Position numbers and translations under genes: made by a program
Part shown: in pieces, positions 58,136 to 64,000 of the stretch
Layout: the number at the start of each line of letters is the position of its first letter
How positions within the stretch are numbered: the first letter of the stretch is position 1
Assembly (NCBI GenBank): GCA_963693365.1
Contig: CAVNZM010000005.1
Coordinates: forward strand, 11,532,001 to 11,596,000
Reading direction: 5' to 3'
Length of the DNA: 64,000 nt
From: Amoebidium appalachense
Taxonomy: Eukaryota; Ichthyosporea
Notes under the pieces: generated by a model
Told to the model about the DNA's origin: nothing
The model's database searches: none
The model's input: the letters and a program-made list of their open reading frames with translations, nothing else

Positions 58136-58303
58136 TTCTGCTCACGTAGAGAGCATAGTCTCACCGGCAGACGGCGGGGTTGCAGGGGGCTTGAGATGGA
58201 TCTGTCCAGGGTGGGGATCTTTTCACCAGAACTGGTGCTGTCCAGCCTACTGACACAGAGGGTGGACTTCACTGCATATCCACTTAATTCTAAATTTTTA
58301 ATG
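41090..58303 (+). CDS. PAXIP1: Six-BRCT DNA-damage protein of the PTIP/Brc1/Rtt107 family
   Basis: Exons: 41090-41158, 41743-41886, 42882-42950, 43285-43383, 44287-44394, 45342-45745, 46235-46313, 46676-46810, 47289-47425, 51441-51628, 51929-51996, 52413-53604, 54076-54144, 55120-55219, 56010-56101, 56683-56771, 57267-57373 and 58186-58303. They give about 1,089 codons, close to human PTIP and yeast Rtt107. Four BRCTs come first (LAGVRCAIAP; IFSGARICSSQ to WVIESC; VFWGCRFC to WLEDVAV; ITLSGYTKRL to WLEDSFRQW), then an NLS-like PPTKRRKL, a TQ-rich linker and a C-terminal pair (FTGLERAVKK to VTPAWLTDS, AAEEKFGFRL; VLAGMTVYITP to SPELVLSSLL). In this family the last pair binds phosphorylated histone H2A(X) at damaged or stalled forks. 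Weak points: the exon 3/4 and 6/7 junctions, and the true 3' end (an ATG-GTGGGT donor at 58303 suggests one more exon). C7 runs at 52851-52857 and near 56726-56732 break the frame. Confidence 0.85.
41484..41560. repeat. (CA)n microsatellite
   Basis: About 37 CA units in intron 1 of the BRCT gene, preceded by a CG/CA-rich stretch from about 41375. Confidence 0.95.
45746..46234 (+). other. Intron 6 of the BRCT gene: GGGT/GT repeats and G-tract
   Basis: Contains (GGGT/GGAT)n near 45797-45842, (GT)n at about 45920-45990 and a G run at 46190-46226 ending eight bases before the exon 7 acceptor CAG. The exon 6 donor is ambiguous among overlapping GT dinucleotides (45742-45747); phase with exon 7 favours 45745. 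Confidence 0.6.
47394..47521 (+). repeat. 49-bp direct repeat duplicating the end of exon 9 and its splice donor
   Basis: Bases 47394-47442 (AAGAACGTCACCACACACC, then CTGCAAGAG|GTGACACC) recur exactly at 47473-47521, separated by about 30 bp that is mostly poly-C. The first copy is the 3' end of exon 9 with its GTGACA donor. The second copy has no clear acceptor and is followed by another C tract and then the reverse transcriptase ORF. Confidence 0.9.
47541..48866 (+). CDS. Penelope-like reverse transcriptase, 5'-truncated, inside a BRCT-gene intron
   Basis: An open frame of about 442 codons ending in TAG at 48866, beginning just after a C tract with no convincing start codon. RT motifs in order: KMHKTPPTFRFIANSSATS (finger region), VFDFSTLYTKIDL (motif A), GIPMGTNCAVFLANFYL (motif B), RRYIDDL (motif C, catalytic DD) and SVPYLDLHI (motif D/E region), then a thumb-like tail ending ILSIITKKINTP. 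The DxSxLYT, GxPMG and YxDD forms, and the KxHK start, are those of Penelope-like elements, which prime reverse transcription at the target. No GIY-YIG endonuclease follows, so the element is either endonuclease-lacking (Athena type) or had an N-terminal endonuclease lost with the 5' end. The frame is intact from motif A to the stop, so insertion is probably recent. Confidence 0.82.
   Translation, partial: TYTVCNTAPKDIVAQHLAFLKTHDIKGTPGRRTARLPTFQAIVKMHKTPPTFRFIANSSATSLEPLSRLLTSVFKFVSPDVERMWCDVVKPHLPHNTSSWILTDSTALTHTINALNRTTRQHENTPVSVFDFSTLYTKIDLHDLKARLTTLIDAIFVKKCTDARKPHMFIKKTGSTLSWVDRIDDDSQDDSFEPKEHSLHLSKAQLVDFLCFLVDNIYVVFGDTLYKQDIGIPMGTNCAVFLANFYLFTYELDFVRKLIAHERIDVLVDFQFTRRYIDDLISLHNPRILSHLYLEDCDFGLYPKTSLQLNPAGSSPSVPYLDLHITCTNHGIHTTIYNKLDTPTFNTLDIVRFPHHDSFISRTAKYGIMTSQMHSYQRKCSTLAAFTTCTARLAKTLLNKGYSFRLLHHKMHSFLATHPHIYRGVHSSHILSIITKKINTP
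49519..49840 (+). repeat. Diverged tandem copies within the element's 3' region
   Basis: Two segments of about 110 bp (about 49519-49628 and 49727-49838), 212 bp apart, share an order of words: CAGGTCT-AACC, GG/GATCGT-TTGGT, GTCT, ATCT-ACGA, TCTGCAG and CCC-AGAC. Each is followed by a pyrimidine-rich run. They may be internal repeats of the element. Confidence 0.5.
49920..50005. repeat. (CT)n microsatellite followed by a T run
   Basis: About 86 bp of CT repeats followed by a T-rich run to 50052. Confidence 0.9.
52249..52412 (+). repeat. C-tract of about 150 bp abutting the exon 12 acceptor
   Basis: Nearly pure C with a few A interruptions from 52257 to 52392, then GTCCTGCCCCCGCCCCCCAG and exon 12 at 52413. 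It acts as an extreme polypyrimidine tract for this splice site. Its length in the assembly is unlikely to be exact. Confidence 0.85.
52551..52790 (+). repeat. TQ-rich 15-residue repeats in the BRCT-protein linker
   Basis: Within exon 12, five to six imperfect copies of a unit of the form P-T-Q-T-P-A-G-L-x-R-K-x-S-P. SQ and TQ sites are the consensus of ATM/ATR-type kinases, and clusters of them mark damage-response proteins. The upstream piece of the same exon also has SQTQ. The repeats probably arose by slippage of a 45-bp unit. Confidence 0.75.
53699..53744. repeat. Poly-G run of about 46
   Basis: Uninterrupted G in intron 12 of the BRCT gene. A second G-rich run is at 53882-53919. Confidence 0.95.
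54190..55060 (+). other. Intron 13 of the BRCT gene: G/GT-rich then CA-rich
   Basis: The 5' half carries G runs and GT/GGGT repeats (54190-54800, including a G run at about 54475-54506); the 3' part carries (CA)n at about 54927-54988 then GA. The two halves are complementary in type and could pair in the RNA, but this is inference. Confidence 0.5.
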
Positions 58304-58469
58304 GTGGGTTGTGATTGGTGTACGTGGTTTAGTGATGTGTCATTGCATGCATTTATTATATCCGTCACATTTGCGGACGTGTGCACTGGTATGTGTGTGT
58401 GTGTGTGTGCGTGCCTGTGTGCGTGCGTGCGTGTGCATGGGTGCCTGTGTGCATGGGTGCCTGTGTGTA

Positions 58470-58551
<82 letters not shown>

Positions 58552-58562
58552 TGCGCACGCGC

Positions 58563-58636
<74 letters not shown>

Positions 58637-58709
58637 AGTGTGTGCATGGGTGCCAAAGGGTGAGAGGGAGGCGGGCAGAGGGGATATTGGTGTTTTGTCC
58701 GTTTAGGGA

Positions 58710-58758
<49 letters not shown>

Positions 58759-58759
58759 T

Positions 58760-58801
<42 letters not shown>

Positions 58802-59290
58802 GAGGGAGGGGGTCGTCCGATGTTCTTTCCAAACTGGAACATTGATTCGAAATGTCAGGGGTAAAAAGCAGGAGGGGGTGAGGGGGGGGGGGGGGGGGGG
58901 GGGAGGGGGGGGGGCACGGGCCTGATTGATGCCCAATCCTAAGGTGTTGATGGTACTCGCCTCTCTGTGGTGTGTCTGTGTCTCTTTGTGTATGCATGTT
59001 ATGTTACGCCTTAACCTGTGTCTGTGTCTCTTTGTGTGTGCATGTTATGTTACGTCTTAACCTGTGTCTGTGTCTCTTTGTGTGTGCATGTTATGTTACG
59101 CCTTAACCTGTGTCTGTGTCCCTTTGTGTGTGCATGTTTTGTTACCTCTTAACCATTACCACGAACCGTTTCCTGCCTGGAAACGAGACATCGGCATCTC
59201 AGTAGAGGCGCCGAGCAGGCTTCAGCCAAAAATACTCCCCTCATTCCGCCCCCCTTCCCCCCCTCCCCCCCCCCCCCTCCTCCTCCTCCT

Positions 59291-59328
<38 letters not shown>

Positions 59329-61620
59329 TTTTATGAAAGCACGCAAAGGCGCGCACACTAGCACACACACACACTCGCACACACACGATGGGTGGGCGAG
59401 GGGTAAAAACGTGAACGCGTGCATGGCTGCGTGTGTGCTGGCTGTTATGAAGGGTTTATGAAAGCGCATGTACCGGTTCAGATATTATTCTGATTGCGAA
59501 TGTGTTTTTGACTTCTAGATTAGTACACCTGATGCACTGAAATGTTACTCGGGTATCGGGGTTTTTGCTCGGAAAACCTCTGGTGGTGCTTAGAAACAGA
59601 GTGCTGGTTGCTGCCATTAGGGTTGCACAGAACAACTCCGCGCCCGTTTTTTGCTTTCTTTCTTTTTATCGTGTAAATTATTGAGAGATTGACGAATTCG
59701 ATGTTTTGAAATTAAGATTGGTTATATGTAAATTGATTCAGATGCCGGTAACCCTATTTTGACAAGACTTTTTTTGGGTGTGGATTAGATGTGAGTTATT
59801 AAGGGCGCATGCACATGGTGTACACGTCTTGTTTTTTTTTGTTTCCGGAAACAGAAGGTTAGCTAGCTAAATAAAATCGCTTCTGGATATACAAGTGCTG
59901 TTGGCCTGGTGCCGGCACCTAATCACATTGTAGGCTATTGTGTCCGTAAATGTATGTGTGTGTGCATGTGTGCGTGTGCGTGCGTGTGCGTGCGTGTGTG
60001 CGTGTGCGCATGTACATGCCAGATACGTGTGAAATGGGACGCAAAAACCAGACCCCCCCTTGGGTCACAATAACACCTATATATGTTGCCATTTCCCTTG
60101 AGTTTCCTTATATGGTAATCATGCAAATCATAAGGTGCAGATAGCTATAGCACCATATATAGGCAAAGCCACTGATACACTATTGACGTTAATATGGTGT
60201 TGCACTGAGTGGAAAAATGGCGTACCGCAGCGAAATTAATGCCCACATAAAGTCTAATAGTAAGAATGATCCATCTAGATCTTGCACACGTGCCCACACA
60301 TGTACATACTGAAAGTCGGACATGCACGCACACGTGCACACGTACTTACTCTAAGACATCATGTGTGTACATACACCAAAGATGAATGCACAGGCATGCA
60401 ATGATGCACAAACCTACATGTACACAAAAAACGTAACCTCCCGGACCACATCCCCCCCCCCCCCAAAAAAAAAAAGAAAAGTCTCCTCCTCTCTCGTCCC
60501 CCCCCCCCCGGCCGCCCCCTCCCCTCTAAAAAAAAAAAAACTATCTCTTCCCCCCCCCCCCCCCCCCCCCCCCAACACACACACACACACACACACGGTG
60601 ACCCCCCCTCCTCCCCCTCTATCCCGCCTTCCCTTTCCCTCAATAATTTATCTTAAGCCTCTCACCACCACCACGGTGACCACGCACGTATGGCCGCAAG
60701 TGCACCTGAAGCTTGGCCACTTACATTGCAATTGTAGCCCACTGCACACGTGTTTATGCATGGACACCGTGAACCGCGATTGCAAACTTCTCGGAACTTC
60801 ATTTGATTTGCACTGAACTGAAACGTACTGCAATAATACAGCGGCACGTTAGCTGGACGCTCAAATAATTTTGAGTGTGGGTGCCGTGCCCAAATGCTCA
60901 CAGGCTTAGGCTACTTGCTGCAATTCTACGCACATGCATTGAATTGATGAACACGCAAACACTGATTATGAAACATGTACATGTAGATACACCGCGTGTT
61001 TGCAAGCAAGAACACCCGGATTCCGAATTGATTATTATCATGACACACCGGTTTGATCGAGATCCCATGGCCGCCAAAACTAATCCCCCCCCCCCCCCCC
61101 CCCAACTCCTCTCTTTCTCTTACCCCCTCCCTCCTCCTTTAGTTCTCCTCCTCTTCTGCCTTCCCCCCTCACCCTGCAGCCGCTACCTTTTTGAGGCCCC
61201 CTGGTCACCAGCCCCAGCATGTGAAACAGCCGTCACCCGACTCCTTCGTACAACTCTACTGTAATATATATAATGCATATAATCGTGGTGTGTTGCACAG
61301 CAACACAGGTTACTCCCAGCCATGCCTTAGTCATACATGCCTGACACATAATATCAGCATCTCGAAAACCTTCACACACACACACAAAGCATATCACACA
61401 CAAACACAGAGCATATCCTTATGTGTGTTATGTATGCGACGCACGTCACGGTATACTGTTCTTATGCATGTTGCCCCTGAGAAATTTAGGTTACATCGTC
61501 TCAAGTCATATTTGGCACCCAAACGTTAGATAGGAACAGACATTTCTATATCGTGACTTCAAGTTCCATGCGCTACATTTTTCAACCAAAGAAAACACAG
61601 GATCTATAAATACAAACCAA
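58304..61620. other. Region with simple repeats and no recognised gene
   Basis: Starts at the last recognised BRCT exon. It contains (GT)n at 58488-58549 and 58565-58634, a GT then G tract at 58711-58800, the 46-bp minisatellite at 58971-59154, CA repeats near 59295-59328, and C-then-A runs near 60452-60475. A missing terminal BRCT exon probably lies here. DNA at 59400-60350 is of normal complexity, but I recognise nothing in it. Confidence 0.5.
58971..59154. repeat. 46-bp minisatellite, four copies
   Basis: Four tandem copies of a unit containing TGTGTCTGTGTCTCTTTG, GCATGTTATGTTACG and TTAACC. TTAACC falls at 59011, 59057, 59103 and 59149, an exact 46-bp period. The last copy is the most diverged. 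Confidence 0.9.
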
Positions 61621-61965
61621 TCAATCGTCGTGGCTGTGTCCATGCGACCCGTGATCGTGATCGTGATCGTGATCGTGATCATGATGGTGCATGTGCGCAT
61701 GCTCCGGCGGCGCCGAGTCATAATCGTCCATATCTGCAGTCATTTCATCCACCGATGGAGGTTTTGGGATTAACCCGCTGACCGTATAGAGCAAATAGAT
61801 GATTGCCAGGGTGATAATAATCCCTGCAAGCATGTTCACAGCGCCCTGTTTTCTCTCCTCTGCAGCTGTGAGTGGGGCTGGGCGTTTCTTGGCTGGGGCG
61901 GGTGTGGGCACGTCGCTGGCCGGGGCCGACTCCTCCTTCTTGGCGGTTGGGCGCTTGGTTGCCAT
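61621..61965 (-). CDS. Small single-pass membrane protein with His/Asp-rich tail
   Basis: 114 residues from the ATG at 61965 to a TGA at 61621. Residues 1-40 are Lys/Ala/Pro-rich and charged (MATKRPTAKKEE start), residues about 42-64 are one hydrophobic helix (NMLAGIIITLAIIYLLYTV core), residues 71-88 are acidic (DEMTADMDDYD), and residues 89-114 are a His/Asp tail built on an HD repeat, ending GSHGHSHDD. The basic N-terminus predicts a cytosolic N-terminus and a lumenal or outer tail. The tail resembles metal-binding His loops of zinc transporters, so metal binding is plausible but inferred. Upstream, CTGTTGCAG just before 61976 looks like an acceptor, implying a 5' UTR intron with a possible GTAAGG donor near 62154. 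I do not recognise the family. Confidence 0.7.
   Translation of the reverse strand: MATKRPTAKKEESAPASDVPTPAPAKKRPAPLTAAEERKQGAVNMLAGIIITLAIIYLLYTVSGLIPKPPSVDEMTADMDDYDSAPPEHAHMHHHDHDHDHDHDHGSHGHSHDD
61660..61682 (-). repeat. Hexanucleotide repeat coding His-Asp
   Basis: Tandem GATCGT/GATCAT units on the plus strand, read on the minus strand as alternating His and Asp codons in the tail of the membrane protein. The tail length is likely to vary between strains. Confidence 0.75.
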
Positions 61966-62486
61966 TTTTGGTGATTCTGCAACAGACACAGGGGTTAGGT
62001 GTCGTACAAAGGGATGAAGCGTTATACACAGGGGTTAAGGTTTATACACAGGGACTAAAAGGGTGTGGGACATGTGCATGCGACATTAATTTGGTATACT
62101 GTATGCAACTGTCACAGACGAATACCCAGTCACGAAACGGCCTTCCTTCCTTACATTGATAGAAGTGGCAGAGTTGTGTAAGAAAACAACCGGCAGACTG
62201 ACAAAATCTAGGTGAGACAGGAAGCCTATTAAATCCAACTAGAAGATGAATCAGTATGCCGCAGAATGTAAGGAGCAACAGGAAATGTGCTGGGAGGAGA
62301 AATCAACCATCTCAGAGGGGGAACGAAAGGTGGGGCTCATAGTTGCGTGTCAGTGGGTGTGTGCGTGTGTGCACACGTGTGCATGTGTGTGTGGGTGAAT
62401 CTACATGTGTGCATGTGTGTGTGTATGTGTGTGTGGGTGTGTGTGTGTGTCTGTGTGTGTGTGCCCAGGCGAGAGGGGGAGGGGGG

Positions 62487-62521
<35 letters not shown>

Positions 62522-62813
62522 GGGGGGGGGGGCATGGGTACACCGTAGGCGAATGTCAAAACCTGGCAGCAAATCACGGTGCACAACAATGCAAACATGC
62601 AGGAACAGGACTCATGCAACACGCATGCGGTGGGGTGTGTGTGTGGGGGGGGGGGGGGGGGGGGGGGGGGGAGGGGGGGTTGAGTCAACAACGTGATAGT
62701 TCTTTCAGGCACTCAAAACATTTAGAAACACACAGGGTTTTCGAGAGAACAGCAAAAGAGGGAATAACAGCACCCAGTAGACTAAGGAGTAATTGCTGTA
62801 CATGCACGGAGGG

Positions 62814-62852
<39 letters not shown>

Positions 62853-62878
62853 GAGGGACTGGGGGCTCTCGAGAGAAG

Positions 62879-62881
<3 letters not shown>

Positions 62882-62949
<68 letters not shown>
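62882..62949. repeat. (GT)n microsatellite
   Basis: About 34 GT units, preceded by a G run at 62815-62850. Confidence 0.95.
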
Positions 62950-62952
<3 letters not shown>

Positions 62953-63004
62953 GGTGTGTGTATTTGTGTGTGTGTGTTTTGGAGGGGAGGGGGGAGAGGG
63001 GGCT

Positions 63005-63036
<32 letters not shown>

Positions 63037-63187
63037 GCTTTTACACCAAGATAGAGTGTGGGAGGAGAGTAGTAAGTGTGGGCAGAAGGCAGGCGGGTGC
63101 ATGCAAAACGAGGCAAACCGGACAAGAATCTTCAGAATGTAAGAGCATGAATATGAATTAATCTGGTGGTGTGGGTGGGTGGGTGGG

Positions 63188-63300
63188 TGGGGGGGGGGGG
63201 GTAGAGATGGATGCAATGGAGGGTTGAACTTATGGAGGAGGAGACAACAAAAGGAAACACACAAAACTTTACCAAAACACAAAACCACAAATAAAAGGGT
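63188..63300 (-). mobile_element. Retroelement 3'-end fragment, copy C (degenerate)
   Basis: On the minus strand it shares TTTGTTGTCTC, then TCC, then CAACCCTC, then GCATxCATC and a C tract with copies A and B, in the same order. It lacks the CTGATGATGGGC block, so it is either shorter or more decayed. Confidence 0.45.
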
Positions 63301-64000
63301 TGAAGATGGGAGGCTTGAAGGGCAAGGATGCATCAATACAACACGAAGTAGGGGTCCTGTGTGTGCTTCAACGTTGCGTGGGTGTGTGTCGTTGCATGCA
63401 TGTGTTTGCTCTAATAAACATCCATGACAGTATTTTGTCTTGAACCAATAGTTCAGCAGTCAAAAGCCCTTATTCACTCACAGATGAACAGATAACAAGT
63501 GGTATAGAGTTTGTTTGCCCCAAGTTATATGTCTTTTTTTTTTAAAAAAAAAAAGAACGGTGTGTGTGTGTGTGGTGTGTGTGTGTGTCAGTACGTGTGC
63601 CTATCGTGCGTGGTGTATATGAGTGTGTGGAATGTCCTTGTGTAACGGCAGCCCTTAGTCACGTGCGTTAAAGTTATCGTGTCATGTTGTGTGCCTTTCA
63701 GGTGTGAGGATGTGAGGGCATGTTGTGATTGTGCGTCTCAGAAGTGACAATATGCATATGCTAAGAACATGGGGCGTAAGCACTGCCTTGTTATGTTTGT
63801 ATCCATGTGCTTGTGCCTTTGTCTCTACTTGTTTATGTGCCTGTGCCTGTGCCTGTGTGAGAGTGTCCTGTGCTTGTGCCTGTGTTTGTGTTCATGCGTG
63901 CCTGTGAATATTCCAGTGCAATGCCTGGAGTGTGCCTGTATTAGTGCTCCCTGTGTGAGGATTTTGCATGTCCTATGCCTTTGTAACATATGTGTGTTCC

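Larger units (their letters stand above)
61977..64000. other. Right-hand flank: simple repeats, no recognised gene
   Basis: Holds the presumed promoter and 5' UTR of the small membrane protein (to about 62300), then G-tracts at 62476-62531 and 62645-62679, a G run at 62815-62850, (GT)n at 62882-62949, and a further G run at 63009-63037. After the retroelement fragment at 63188 the DNA is GT-rich and of low information. AATAAA occurs near 63414 without an attached gene. Confidence 0.5.

Noticed and set aside
59160-59215. Terminal exon of the BRCT gene ending in TAG near 59212
   Set aside because: No AG acceptor exists within about 60 bases upstream in the repeat, and the residues show no family similarity.

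Overview
The window is eukaryotic nuclear DNA. The genes have GT-AG introns with matching phases, multidomain BRCT and LIM proteins, poly-G/poly-C and CA/GT tracts throughout the non-coding DNA, and both a hAT-type and a Penelope-like mobile element. The gene set (PTIP/Brc1/Rtt107-type BRCT protein, CRP-type LIM protein, giant PA14-VWD-EGF surface protein) fits a unicellular opisthokont or a related protist. I cannot name the species, and GC-rich coding exons do not narrow it further.

Layout. Bases 1-33038, minus strand: most of one giant gene for a secreted or surface protein. Six short 5' exons (33038 down to 25443) encode a signal peptide, a PA14 domain, a von Willebrand factor D domain and Cys-rich linkers. 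A single exon of at least 23,857 bp then runs off the left edge with no stop. It encodes about 46 alternating calcium-binding-type EGF modules and SdrD-B-like beta domains, followed by about 11 SdrD-B-like domains without EGF. Much of this exon is a nested tandem repeat: about 450 bp within 2,256 bp within 4,512 bp. Bases 33039-36499 are intergenic and hold a complete-looking 313-bp hAT-type MITE with an 8-bp target duplication. Bases 36500-38341, plus strand: a four-exon, two-LIM protein of 167 residues. Bases 38342-41089 are intergenic, with a perfect E2F-type palindrome and a CCAAT box before the next gene. Bases 41090 to about 58303, plus strand: an 18-exon gene for a six-BRCT PTIP/Brc1/Rtt107-like DNA-damage protein with a TQ-rich linker. 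Its large ninth intron contains a 5'-truncated Penelope-like reverse transcriptase. Bases 61621-61965, minus strand: a 114-residue single-pass membrane protein with a His/Asp tail, which I do not recognise. The rest is simple repeats and fragments of one retroelement family.

The genes do not form an operon-like unit. The strongest points are the giant repeat exon and its nested repeat structure, the hAT MITE, the retroelement family whose 3' ends abut poly-C, and two one-base frame breaks at C7 runs in the BRCT gene, which look more like homopolymer-length errors than true pseudogenisation. All exon boundaries were read by eye from splice motifs and phase and need transcript support.
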